Shown here piece by piece: positions 36,607 to 44,831 of a DNA stretch of 64,000 bases. The notes beneath the pieces are model-generated. The model saw only the letters and a program-made list of their open reading frames with translations, was not told the DNA's origin and searched no databases. Origin of the DNA: Actinopolyspora alba (lineage in GTDB: Bacteria; Actinomycetota; Actinomycetes; Mycobacteriales; Pseudonocardiaceae); assembly GCF_900112765.1 (NCBI RefSeq), contig NZ_FOMZ01000004.1:235446-299445 (forward strand). The letters are read 5' to 3'. The stretch's first letter is position 1, and every line of letters begins with the position of its first letter. The position numbers and the translations under genes were made by a program.

Positions 36607-38079
36607 ATGCCTTACGTTCTCGGGGTTCATCTGGGCGCGACCAGTACTTCGGCGGCAGTCGTCGCGCGTGACGGCGGGCAGTGGGCGCCCGCCGCGCCGT
36701 TCCCGCTGGGCAGCTCCCGCGCGGTGGTCCCCACTGCCCTGGGGCGGCTGCCGGACGGCTCCCGCCTGGCGGGCGAGACCGCCGCGAGCAGAGCAGCCGA
36801 ATCTCCCGAATGGGTGAGTACCGATTTCGTCGCGGAACTCGGCGAGGACACTCCGCTGCCGCTCGGTGGTGAACTCGTGGCCCCCCACCGCCTGGCTGCC
36901 GGCATGGTGGAGTGGGTGTCCGACCAGGTGGCGAACAGGCACGGTGGTCCCGCCGAGCACATCGCCGTGTCGCACAGCGCCACCTGGGGAACGCACCGGA
37001 CGCACCTGCTGCGACGCGCGCTGGCGGAACTCGGCCTGACCGATGTGACACTGCTGCCGGAACCGCTCGCGGTGGCCACCGACTACATCGCCAGACAGCC
37101 GGTCTCCGCGGGCGCCTCGATCGCCGTCGGCAACGTGGGCGGCAGCGGTGCCGATGCCACCGTGCTGCGCAGGCGCGAGTCGCACCGGCAGGACGACGGG
37201 GCGGGTGAGCACGGTGCCGACCTGGAACTTCGCGGCGTCACGGTGCACGGTCCGCGCCCGGCGGGCCGTGATCTCGACGACCTGATCCTCGGACAACTGC
37301 GGGACGAACTGGGCGGAGCGCTGTCCGGACTGGATCCCACCGACCCCCGCAACCGCGCGGCGGCCACCCGGATACGGGGGGAGTGCACCCGTGCGAGGGA
37401 GGAACTGTCCACCAGGGACATAGCAGGGGTGAACGTGGTGCTTCCCGGGGTCTCCCGGGAGGTCCAGCTCGCGCGGATACGCTACGAGCAGCTCGCCCGG
37501 CCGCATCTGGAACTGCTTCCCGAGAAGCTCTCGCAGGCGGTGCAGTCCGCCTCCCTCAGCCCGGGCGAGCTGGAAGCGGTGGTGCTGGCCGGTGGTCCGG
37601 CACGCACACCGCTGCTGCGCGAGCTGGTGCGGCAGCGCCTTCGCGAGCAACTCCCGGGCAGGGACGCCGAGGCGGTACCGGTACGCGTCGACGGCTTCCC
37701 CGAGCTGGTGGCGGCACGCGGAGCGGCGTGCCGCGCGGCCGAGGTGCTCGCCGCGGCCACCGACCGCGCCGCCGCGCGAGCCGAGACCAGTGTGCTGCTG
37801 CGAGTGGAGGACTCCATCGAGCACGAGGCCGTCGAGTACGGCTACGACCCGCTGGACGATCGGGGAGGGGCCGACTCCGAGGCCGTCCCGGACCGTTCGG
37901 CCCGGCCGCTCCGGCCGCCGGTGGAAGTCGAACCGATGCACATCGAACCGCCACGGAAACGGAAAGTGTTTAAGATCGTCAAATTGTCGCTCGCGGCAAT
38001 CTTGATCATTCTCGGGTTGGTAATGACCTTCGTACAGGGATTCGGCGGGCAACAGCCCGCGTTACCCGGCTTGCTGTGA
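36607..38079 (+). CDS. Hsp70-like ATPase-domain protein with C-terminal membrane helix
   Basis: A 490-residue protein carrying a diverged Hsp70/actin-like nucleotide-binding domain. The phosphate-1 loop reads LGVHLGATSTSAAVV, the phosphate-2 region GASIAVGNVGGSGADATVL, and the adenosine motif VVLAGGPARTPLLRELV. There is no substrate-binding domain. Instead a charged linker rich in Asp/Glu/Pro/Arg leads to one membrane helix near the end (VKLSLAAILIILGLVMTFV), so the ATPase domain is cytoplasmic and anchored. ATG 36607 follows GGAAGGG. It probably forms an operon with the LuxR-type gene (79 nt gap) and is divergent from iniB. I know of no counterpart in the mycobacterial iniBAC locus. Confidence 0.8.
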   Translation: MPYVLGVHLGATSTSAAVVARDGGQWAPAAPFPLGSSRAVVPTALGRLPDGSRLAGETAASRAAESPEWVSTDFVAELGEDTPLPLGGELVAPHRLAAGMVEWVSDQVANRHGGPAEHIAVSHSATWGTHRTHLLRRALAELGLTDVTLLPEPLAVATDYIARQPVSAGASIAVGNVGGSGADATVLRRRESHRQDDGAGEHGADLELRGVTVHGPRPAGRDLDDLILGQLRDELGGALSGLDPTDPRNRAAATRIRGECTRAREELSTRDIAGVNVVLPGVSREVQLARIRYEQLARPHLELLPEKLSQAVQSASLSPGELEAVVLAGGPARTPLLRELVRQRLREQLPGRDAEAVPVRVDGFPELVAARGAACRAAEVLAAATDRAAARAETSVLLRVEDSIEHEAVEYGYDPLDDRGGADSEAVPDRSARPLRPPVEVEPMHIEPPRKRKVFKIVKLSLAAILIILGLVMTFVQGFGGQQPALPGLL

Positions 38080-38157
38080 CAGGTCGAGATCCGACCTCTC
38101 CAGGGCGAAGCCGTTCCGCCGCGCCCACCGAACACCGCTCACCGATTGGGACCGCTC

Positions 38158-40728
38158 GTGAATCACCCCAGCGCCACACGGCCCGCGCCGGACGCGGGTT
38201 CAGCAGCCCGGCTGTGGGAGGTCGCACAACACCGCGAGGTCACGCGCCTGCGGCAGGAGATAGCCGCCAACCCGAACAAACCCCTCACCGCGGTGGTGCG
38301 CGGTCCCGGCGGGTACGGCAAGACGAGTCTGCTGAACCTGCTCGCCCGCACCTACCGCGAAGCGGGCACCACGGTGCGTGAATCGGCCGACTTCGACCCG
38401 GCGGAGATCCGTTCCGGCGCTGCCGCGCTGCTGCTCGACGACGCCCACCTGCTGCACCCCGCTACGTTGCGCGAGGTGGAGGCCCTGGCCGCCGCCGGTC
38501 CGGTACGCGTGATCCTTGCCTGCCGTCCCTGGCCGTTCCCGGAGGAACTGGCGCGGCTCTGCGCACGCTTCGCCACGGGCAGGCCGGTCGTGGACCTGCC
38601 CGAACTCGGCGTCACCGAGATCGCCGAAGTGCTCCGCGCGGTCCCCGGGGCGCCGGGCGACGCCGAGGCGGCGCAGCGGCTGCGGATGTTCACCGGCGGA
38701 GTTCCCGCCCTTGTGGGACGCGCGTTCGAGACGCTGGAGCCACGTGAGCTCGCCGCCGGTGGAGTGGAGCGCCTGCCGCGGTCCGCACTGGACAGGTTCG
38801 ACCACGAACTGTCCGCACTGGACCGAATCGCGCGCGGTTGCCTCACCGCGCTCGCTGTCGGCGCCGAACCACATCCCGCGCTGCTGGCCACCGTGCTCGA
38901 CGAGGAATCCCCCGAGATCACCGCCGCCGTGGCGGCACTGCGTTCCGCCGGTCTGCTGGACGACACCGACACGCCCCCGCCCATGGTCGCCCGTGCCGTG
39001 CTGGAACTGACCGACTGGCAACAACGACTGGCGGTGCTGCGCGTGCTGCTGCGCGTCCGGCTGGACCGGGGCGGCCCCGTGCTGCCGCTGCTGCGGCCGC
39101 TGCTGGGAACCGAGTCCGTCCTGCCGTGCGACGACACGCTGGCAGCCGCCTTCGACACCGCGGGCGGCCAGGCACTGAACGAGTCCCCGGAAGTGGCGGC
39201 TCGGATGTTCGACGCGGCCGTGACCACCGGTCTGCCCGCGTCCTCGGTCACCGCCCGCAAGGCGTGGGCGGTCGCGCTGACCGGACGGTTCGACGAGGCG
39301 CTGCGCCTCGCCGACCGGGTGATAGGCGACGAGACCGCTTCCGAGCGGGCCACCGCCATCCAGGTGGCTGCGGCGGTGCTGACACACCGCGGACTGCCCG
39401 AACGAGCCGCGGAGCTGTGCCGCTGGTCCGCCCGCCACGTCCGCTGGCCGGGGGACAGTTCCTGCGCCGTGCTCGGACTCATCTGCACCGGCAGGCTCGG
39501 CGAAGCCGTCGAACTGCTGCGTACGGAAGCCGAAGAAGCCCCCACCTCGGTGTCCGGGGCGAGCACCCAGCTCGCCTCCGGTCTGCACGAGTCGGTCGGC
39601 GGTGCGGCTTCGGAGGCGCTGAACACACTGGTCCGAGCCGCCTCGCTGGCCGAACCCGTCGGCGGGGCACTGCTCACCCCGGACACCCCGGCAGCTGTCG
39701 CGGCCACGGTCGCGCTGCACTGCGGGGAGCCCGACGTCGCCGACTCGGTGCTGCGGCGGGCCGTCACGGCCGACAGCGGCGGTCCGCTGTTCCGCACCAG
39801 GCACCGGTTGCTCGCCACCTGGTTACCGCTGCTGCGGGGTGACACCACGGTGGCCAAGCGGGAGCTCGCCGCACTGCTGTCCGAGGTGGACGAACTCAGC
39901 CCGCGTGATCGGCTGCACGCGGTGGCGATCGAGGCGGGTATCGCGAGCCGCGACAACGACATGGCGGCGTTGGGGGAGGCACGCACCAGGGCACGCCGGG
40001 CGACGGCCGAACACCCGGTGGACCTGTTCGCGTTGCTTCCGCTGGGCGAACTCGCCGTGGCCACCGCGAGGCTGCGGGACGGCGAGTGGCTGCTGCCGCA
40101 GCTGCGACAGGCACACGAACTGCTGGCGGCGCTCGGCGAACCCCCGCTGTGGGCGGCTCCGCTGCACTGGCGCGAGATGCAGGCCGCCATCGTGGTCGAG
40201 GAGTACGACCGGGCGTTCGAACACGCCGCCGTGCTCGAACGGATGGCGCGGCACAACCAGCTCGCCGCCGCGCTGGCAGCGGCGGGGGCGGTGTGGTCGC
40301 GCGTGCTCGAGAACGAGGTGGACCCGGCGGAGGTGGAAAGCGCGGCACGGACGCTGCACGCGGTCGGACTCGCCTGGGACGGCGCCGGACTGGCCGGACA
40401 GGCGGCGATCCGCACCACCGACCGGAACGCGATGCCCGCCCTGCTGGAATGCGCGCGTGGACTGAGCGGGAAGGGGAACCGTTCGCAGCGGCAGTCGGGC
40501 GGAACCGGCGGGGACATCGGTGCGGCGGGCGGTGAGGCGCAGCTGCTCAGCGACAGGGAACGGGAGGTGGCCGAGCTGGTGCTCGGCGGGATGACCTACA
40601 AGCAGGTCGGCCAACGGCTGTTCATCTCGGCCAAGACGGTCGAGCACCACATCGGCCGGATCAAGCAGCGGCTGGACTGCGCCGACAGGCAGCAACTCCT
40701 GGAGAAGCTCCGCTCGCTACTGGGGTGA
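38158..40728 (+). CDS. IniR/MalT-like STAND regulator with LuxR HTH
   Basis: An 856-residue regulator. N-terminal NTPase: Walker A GPGGYGKTSLL, Walker B ALLLDDAHLL and a following arginine-rich helix. The middle 500 residues are helical repeats of TPR/MalT type. The C-terminal LuxR HTH is LLSDREREVAELVLGGMTYK...SAKTVEHHIGRIKQRL. This is the architecture and size of mycobacterial IniR (832 aa, from memory), the MalT-like activator of iniBAC reported to respond to free trehalose. Its location next to an iniBAC-like operon supports the same role. GTG 38158 is preferred over TTG 38146; neither has a strong SD. The inducer here is unknown. Confidence 0.85.
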   Translation: MNHPSATRPAPDAGSAARLWEVAQHREVTRLRQEIAANPNKPLTAVVRGPGGYGKTSLLNLLARTYREAGTTVRESADFDPAEIRSGAAALLLDDAHLLHPATLREVEALAAAGPVRVILACRPWPFPEELARLCARFATGRPVVDLPELGVTEIAEVLRAVPGAPGDAEAAQRLRMFTGGVPALVGRAFETLEPRELAAGGVERLPRSALDRFDHELSALDRIARGCLTALAVGAEPHPALLATVLDEESPEITAAVAALRSAGLLDDTDTPPPMVARAVLELTDWQQRLAVLRVLLRVRLDRGGPVLPLLRPLLGTESVLPCDDTLAAAFDTAGGQALNESPEVAARMFDAAVTTGLPASSVTARKAWAVALTGRFDEALRLADRVIGDETASERATAIQVAAAVLTHRGLPERAAELCRWSARHVRWPGDSSCAVLGLICTGRLGEAVELLRTEAEEAPTSVSGASTQLASGLHESVGGAASEALNTLVRAASLAEPVGGALLTPDTPAAVAATVALHCGEPDVADSVLRRAVTADSGGPLFRTRHRLLATWLPLLRGDTTVAKRELAALLSEVDELSPRDRLHAVAIEAGIASRDNDMAALGEARTRARRATAEHPVDLFALLPLGELAVATARLRDGEWLLPQLRQAHELLAALGEPPLWAAPLHWREMQAAIVVEEYDRAFEHAAVLERMARHNQLAAALAAAGAVWSRVLENEVDPAEVESAARTLHAVGLAWDGAGLAGQAAIRTTDRNAMPALLECARGLSGKGNRSQRQSGGTGGDIGAAGGEAQLLSDREREVAELVLGGMTYKQVGQRLFISAKTVEHHIGRIKQRLDCADRQQLLEKLRSLLG

Positions 40729-40760
40729 TTGGTTCGGCTCGCTTTCCATAGTTGGTCGCG

Positions 40761-40990
40761 TGGCGGAACCTCTCGCACGGCTCTCGCTGCGGTGCCCCGA
40801 CATCGGGTAGCGATCTACACAACGTCGGGGCCGTCCTCGCGAGAGCCGCACGCGAGAACCCGCGGCGGTGCCGACTGCGAGGGTGGTCGGAGTTCGGACT
40901 GCGTCGATGGCCCGGCGATTTCGCGAGAAATCGACGCCAGCTGGGGCCACACCGCCGCACTGGGGCGTCAATTTCGCGAGAAATCGACGC
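40761..40990 (+). repeat. Composite palindromic element, copy 3
   Basis: The long hairpin at about 40774-40852 has arms GCACGGCTCTCGCTGCGG.. and ..CCTCGCGAGAGCCGC, with loop ATCGGGTAGCGATCTACACAAC. Hairpin cores are at 40916-40933 and 40969-40986, 53 bp apart. It starts 33 nt after the luxR-family stop. Confidence 0.85.
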
Positions 40991-41041
40991 CCCAGTATCA
41001 CCCCTCGGGAAGTGACCATGAGCGACGCAGCGGGATCGTCC

Positions 41042-41142
41042 CCGGTGCGTGAGTCGGATGCATCGCGAGGCAGGGCCGCTCGCCGCGTAGGTCGCTACTC
41101 AAGAGCCGGCCCAACGCCGCAAGGCGCCGACTCACGTGCCGG
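41042..41142. repeat. Palindromic module T, copy 2
   Basis: CCGGTGCGTGAGTCGG (41042-41057) pairs with CCGACTCACGTGCCGG (41127-41142). The interior contains GTAGGTCGCTAC at 41087-41098 and is nearly identical to copy 1 at 19508. A minus-strand fragment of the long-hairpin module (outer arm plus GAGAGGTTCCGCC) follows at 41181-41209. Confidence 0.85.
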
Positions 41143-41243
41143 CTAACCGACCACCGCGCCAGAGCGGCCGAACCAGTAACGCAGCGAGAGCCGTACGAGA
41201 GGTTCCGCCGAGCGACCAGCTACGCACGCCGCGCCCGGGAGCT

Positions 41244-42326
41244 CTAACCTCCGGAGTGGAGGGAGAGTCCGGCTCGCAGTTCTCCGACGATCTCGAACAT
41301 CGCCTCCCGCAGCCTGGGGCTGGCTCCGAACAGGTTCGCGAAACCGTGGATGAGGTCGGGGAACCTGCGGGAGATGACCGGCACACCGGCCTCGGACAGC
41401 CGCCTGCCGTACTCCTCGCCCTCGTCCCGCAGCGGGTCGAAGCCCGCCGTGATCAGCACCGTGGGGGCCAGCCCGGTGAGGTCCTCGTTGCGCAGTACCG
41501 AGAGCCGCTGGTCGTTCCGCGCGGAGACCTCGGGCTGGTACATGTCCATGAACCAGTCCATGTCCCCGTCGGTGAGCAGGAAGCCGTTCCCGAACAGCTC
41601 ACGGGAGCGGCGCCGGGTACCGGCGTCCGTGGCCGGATACAGCAGCAGTTGCAGCACGGGGCTCTTGAGCCCGTTGGCGGTGGCGTGCTGCGAGACCACG
41701 GCCGCCAGGTTGCCTCCCGCGCTGTCCCCGCCCACCGCGATCGAGTCGGCGCTGGAACCGAGGTCCTCGGCGTTCTCCAGCACGTACTGGTACGCGTCGA
41801 CCGCGTCCTCGGCCGCCGCGGGGAACGGGTGCTCGGGCGCCAGTCGGTAGTCCACCGAGAGCACCCTGATGTCGGCGTGCTTGGCGAGGAACCGGCACAG
41901 CTCGTCGTGGGTGTCGAGGTCCCCCACGACCCAACCACCGCCGTGGTAGAAGACGAGCAACGTGCTCGGTTCGGTGCGTCCCTCCGGGCGATACAGCCTG
42001 GCGGGCAGTTCGCCCGAGCCCGCGGACACGGTGCGCTTGCTCACCTGGACCCCGGAAACTCCCGAACCGCGGACGACCTCGATGCCCTGCGCCATGCCCG
42101 CGCGGGCCCTCTCCGGGGTGTCGGCGGCCATGCGTTCCTGGCCTGCCAGTGCCTGCAACCGCAGCAGTGCTTGTACTTCCAGCGCCAGCTCCTGGCCGTC
42201 GACCCGCGTGGGCGGTCCGGCGATACGCCGCAGCAGCGGGCGTGGGAGCCGGAGCAGGCTCAGCAGTACGGCTGACTGGGCACGTTGTTGTACCGAGGCG
42301 GGGATGGCATCGAGAACCTTGGACAC
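41244..42326 (-). CDS. Alpha/beta-hydrolase esterase, hormone-sensitive-lipase family
   Basis: A 360-residue esterase/lipase. The oxyanion-hole motif is YHGGGWVVGDLDTHD and the nucleophile elbow GDSAGGNLA. The acid-His pair is seen at FDPLRDEG and PDLIHGF. The first 90 residues form a cap domain. There is no signal peptide, so it is likely cytosolic, acting on small acyl esters. GTG 42326 has GGAAAGG 7 nt upstream. Divergent from the FMN reductase gene, with an inverted repeat GCACTAC/GTAGTGC in between. Confidence 0.88.
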   Translation of the reverse strand: MSKVLDAIPASVQQRAQSAVLLSLLRLPRPLLRRIAGPPTRVDGQELALEVQALLRLQALAGQERMAADTPERARAGMAQGIEVVRGSGVSGVQVSKRTVSAGSGELPARLYRPEGRTEPSTLLVFYHGGGWVVGDLDTHDELCRFLAKHADIRVLSVDYRLAPEHPFPAAAEDAVDAYQYVLENAEDLGSSADSIAVGGDSAGGNLAAVVSQHATANGLKSPVLQLLLYPATDAGTRRRSRELFGNGFLLTDGDMDWFMDMYQPEVSARNDQRLSVLRNEDLTGLAPTVLITAGFDPLRDEGEEYGRRLSEAGVPVISRRFPDLIHGFANLFGASPRLREAMFEIVGELRAGLSLHSGG

Positions 42327-42363
42327 GGCTGGACCTTTCCACGGAACAGTTACTGTGTGATGT

Positions 42364-42394
42364 GCACTACGCGGAGGCTACCGATGGGTAGTGC
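42364..42394. promoter_or_regulatory. Inverted repeat in a divergent promoter region
   Basis: GCACTAC (42364-42370) and GTAGTGC (42388-42394), 17 bp apart, lie between the esterase and FMN reductase starts, close to TTGACC at 42420-42425, a possible -35. It may be an operator. Confidence 0.35.
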
Positions 42395-42577
42395 GTGGTG
42401 CGAGACACGCGGTGGACAATTGACCTCGACTGCACTTCAACTTTTACCGTTGCGGGGCTGGTCGCTCCCGGGAGGGCGACCGATCGTGTAAGGGTGCTTG
42501 CCGATGTGGTGACATCAGGTAATCGATCGCGTGGTTCACGGGGGCGGGCTGTGCACCCGTGCGGGTGAGGAAGGATT

Positions 42578-43138
42578 GTGTCGATGGCTGTGACCGTAGT
42601 GGGGATCGGTGGTTCGGTCCGGGCCGACTCGCAATCCGAACGTGCGCTGCAGGCCGTGTTGGCGGGCGCCAGGGACAGCGGCGCCAAGGTGCAGGCCATA
42701 ACCGGTGACGAGCTGATCATGCCGTTCTTCGACACGTCGGTGTCCGAGCGGACCCCCAACGCCCGGGCACTGGTGCGAGCTCTCCGCGGTGCTGACGGGG
42801 TGGTGCTCGCCTCGCCCGGTTACCACGGCACCGTTTCCGGACTGGTGAAGAACGCCCTCGACTACGCGGAGGACCTGCGCGAGGACGAGCGCCCGTATCT
42901 GCAGGGACGTGCCGTCGGCTGCGTCGGTATCGCGTACGGCTGGCAGGCGACCGTGACCACGTTGCAGGCGTTACGTTCGGTGGCCCACGCGCTGCGGGGG
43001 TGGCCGACCCCGTTGGGTGCGGCCGTGAACTCGGCCGAGACCGGGCTCGGTCCCGGCGGCGAGTGTGCCGATGCCAAGGTCGCCTCGACACTGCACACCA
43101 TCGGGGAGCAGGTGGCGGAGTTCGCTCTCGGAAACTGA
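42578..43138 (+). CDS. NADPH-dependent FMN reductase family protein
   Basis: A 186-residue flavodoxin-fold reductase. N-terminal VVGIGGSVRADSQSERAL is the FMN phosphate loop region (the family GS-R-S-S pattern), and SPGYHGTVSGLVKNALDYAED is the second conserved flavin/active-site segment. Such proteins reduce quinones, azo dyes or chromate, or supply FMNH2 to monooxygenases. GAGGAAGG lies upstream; GTG 42578 and ATG 42584 are both well placed. It stands before a dps gene and may belong to an oxidative-stress group, although 150 nt separate them. Confidence 0.86.
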   Translation: MSMAVTVVGIGGSVRADSQSERALQAVLAGARDSGAKVQAITGDELIMPFFDTSVSERTPNARALVRALRGADGVVLASPGYHGTVSGLVKNALDYAEDLREDERPYLQGRAVGCVGIAYGWQATVTTLQALRSVAHALRGWPTPLGAAVNSAETGLGPGGECADAKVASTLHTIGEQVAEFALGN

Positions 43139-43288
43139 CGCGGTTCTTCCCGTCGCGCCGTTTCGCTGTCGTTCGTCGATCCCGACGAAAAGCTCCACGA
43201 ACCGTTTCGGTACGGGAACCTCCGGGTACGCCTCGTGCAGCCCCCCATATCCAATGTCGCACCGGGGGCTACGAGGAGGTACGACGAA

Positions 43289-43774
43289 ATGGCCGAGAAG
43301 GGTCCGATCACCAGTCCGTTGGCCGAAGCCGAGCGCGATATCACCGCCAAGTCTCTCCAGGCCACCCTGGTTGACCTCGTCGACCTGCATCTGGTTGCCA
43401 AACAGGCGCATTGGAACGTGGTGGGCGGCGATTTCCGCAGTGTTCATCTGCAGCTGGACGAGCTGGTCAGCAACGCCAGGGAGTTCGCCGACAGCGTCGC
43501 CGAACGTGCGGCGACGATCGGCGTCCCACCCGACGCGCGGGCGGGCACCGTGGCCGAGAGCTCGGGCGTGCCGGAGTTCGACTCGGGTTGGCGCCAGGAC
43601 CACGAAGTGATCGCGGCGATCGTCGAGATCCTCGGGAAGTTGATCAGGCGGTTGCGCGCGCGGATCGACGAGACCGACAAGACCGACCTGGTAACGCAGG
43701 ACCTGCTGATCTCGGTCGCCGCCAAGTTGGAGGAGGCGCACTGGATGTGGCAGGCCAAGCTCTCGGGTAGCTGA
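43289..43774 (+). CDS. dps: Dps-family DNA-binding ferritin-like protein
   Basis: A 161-residue miniferritin. The intersubunit ferroxidase ligands are visible in LVDLHLVAKQAHWNVVG (His) and VHLQLDELV (His, Asp, Glu), after which helices C and D follow normally. Dps dodecamers oxidise iron with peroxide and protect DNA. ATG 43289 has GAGGAGG 8 nt upstream; the frame is open further upstream but without an SD. The N-terminus has few Lys, so DNA binding may rest on other surfaces. The DUF1059 gene follows after 28 nt and is likely cotranscribed. Confidence 0.92.
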   Translation: MAEKGPITSPLAEAERDITAKSLQATLVDLVDLHLVAKQAHWNVVGGDFRSVHLQLDELVSNAREFADSVAERAATIGVPPDARAGTVAESSGVPEFDSGWRQDHEVIAAIVEILGKLIRRLRARIDETDKTDLVTQDLLISVAAKLEEAHWMWQAKLSGS

Positions 43775-43802
43775 TTTCCGTCACACATCGAGTGTGGAGG
43801 CG

Positions 43803-44006
43803 ATGACGGTGCGAAAGATCGCCGATTGCAGGGAAACCCCCAGCGTCATGAACTGCACGCTGACGATCACCGGTGAGGAGAACGAGGTGGTGCGGGCCGC
43901 GGCCGAGCACGCGGTCTCGGTGCACGGCCACGAGGACAGCGAGGACCTCCGCGAGATGATTCGCGGTTCGCTCAAGGACGAACGGAGCTCCACCGCCACC
44001 GGCTGA
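43803..44006 (+). CDS. DUF1059 small protein
   Basis: A 67-residue DUF1059 protein. The pattern is clear: KIADCRE near the start, MNCTLTITGEENEVVRAAAEHA, then VHGHEDSEDLREMIRGSLKDE. The two Cys and the conserved HxxxxHG could bind a metal, but no activity is known for the family. ATG 43803 has TGGAGG just upstream. The last 78 bp of this gene (43929-44006) are duplicated at 46965-47042 on the far side of an ABC transporter cluster. Confidence 0.88.
   Translation: MTVRKIADCRETPSVMNCTLTITGEENEVVRAAAEHAVSVHGHEDSEDLREMIRGSLKDERSSTATG
43929..44006 (+). repeat. 78-bp direct repeat, left copy (3' end of the DUF1059 gene)
   Basis: Compared base by base with 46965-47042 it differs at five positions of 78. 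The similarity fades over about 16 bp beyond the stop codon. The two copies are in direct orientation and enclose about 2.96 kb. Confidence 0.9.
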
Positions 44007-44079
44007 CGTCCGGAGCGGCGCCGAGCCCGCGAACACCCCTGGGGAGGGGCCGGAATCCCGCACGGATCCGGTAGGGGAC

Positions 44080-44129
44080 GGGCGGTGGCGTCGCTGTGCG
44101 GAGCTCCCGTACACGCGACGCCACCGCCC
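44080..44129 (+). terminator. Terminator after the dps-DUF1059 unit
   Basis: Perfect 15-bp inverted repeat GGGCGGTGGCGTCGC (44080-44094) / GCGACGCCACCGCCC (44115-44129) with a 20-nt loop, between convergent genes. Confidence 0.7.
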
Positions 44130-44195
44130 AGTTCTCGATTTCGAGAGCGGAGGAAACGGTCCGGTACCTTCCCGTCGGCTGTTCCTGATGCCCGC

Positions 44196-44831
44196 TCACG
44201 TTCCGCTGTTGCGTTCGAGCCGGTATGCCCAGGAGCTGAGTCCTCGAGTTACGAAGTGCACAGCCAACGCGGTGGGCACCAGACACAGGGCGGGAACCCA
44301 CTTTCCGTGCTGCGCCGGGTACATCGCCAGGGGAAGATATGGTTCGACGTTGGGGAACAGATTGTCGGTGAGCGCCAGGGCGAAGTATCCGGCGATACTC
44401 ACAGCCCCGCCGAGCGGGGGGCCCAGCAACGCCGACAGCAGCAGCGTGAACCCGCCCATCGTGAGCGTGTTCGGCAGTATCCACCAGAGGTCGACTCCGG
44501 CGGGCATCGTGTGCTTTCCGACGAGTGCGGGTAGCACCGGCAGTGCGATGGCCGTCGCGGCCAGCACGACAGCGAGCAGTCTGACCCTGATTCCACCCAG
44601 CCGCTCCCACTCCCAACAGCGTGGTCGCAGTATCGCGCTCGCCAGTACGCCTGTGACCACGGCGATCAGTTCAGGAGTGGGGATCTTGTGCGGGCGGGCG
44701 AACGGATTCACACCGAGATCGACGTTGATGGCAGTGCGGTAGAACGCATATGACACGCCTGTTACGGCGACGACGAGCAGCAGGAGCATAGGTACCCGTC
44801 GCGCGAGCAGGACAAGCCGTAATGTCGTCAT
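44196..44831 (-). CDS. Membrane protein of an ABC exporter cluster
   Basis: A 211-residue integral membrane protein with about five helices (MLLLLVVAVTGVSYAF; LIAVVTGVLASAIL; LLAVVLAATAIALPVLPALV; and two more). The ATG at 44831 overlaps the stop of the preceding permease gene by 4 nt (ATGA), so it is translated with it; a GTG or ATG at 44852 would lie inside that gene. No family was recognised. By position it is likely a second permease or accessory subunit of the ATPase encoded at 46147. Confidence 0.7.
   Translation of the reverse strand: MTTLRLVLLARRVPMLLLLVVAVTGVSYAFYRTAINVDLGVNPFARPHKIPTPELIAVVTGVLASAILRPRCWEWERLGGIRVRLLAVVLAATAIALPVLPALVGKHTMPAGVDLWWILPNTLTMGGFTLLLSALLGPPLGGAVSIAGYFALALTDNLFPNVEPYLPLAMYPAQHGKWVPALCLVPTALAVHFVTRGLSSWAYRLERNSGT

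Noticed and set aside
38200-39804. Long minus-strand frames inside the luxR-family gene
   Set aside because: Two overlapping antisense frames (534 and 721 residues) are Gly/Gln- or Ser/Ala-rich without motifs; the sense frame has Walker and LuxR motifs.
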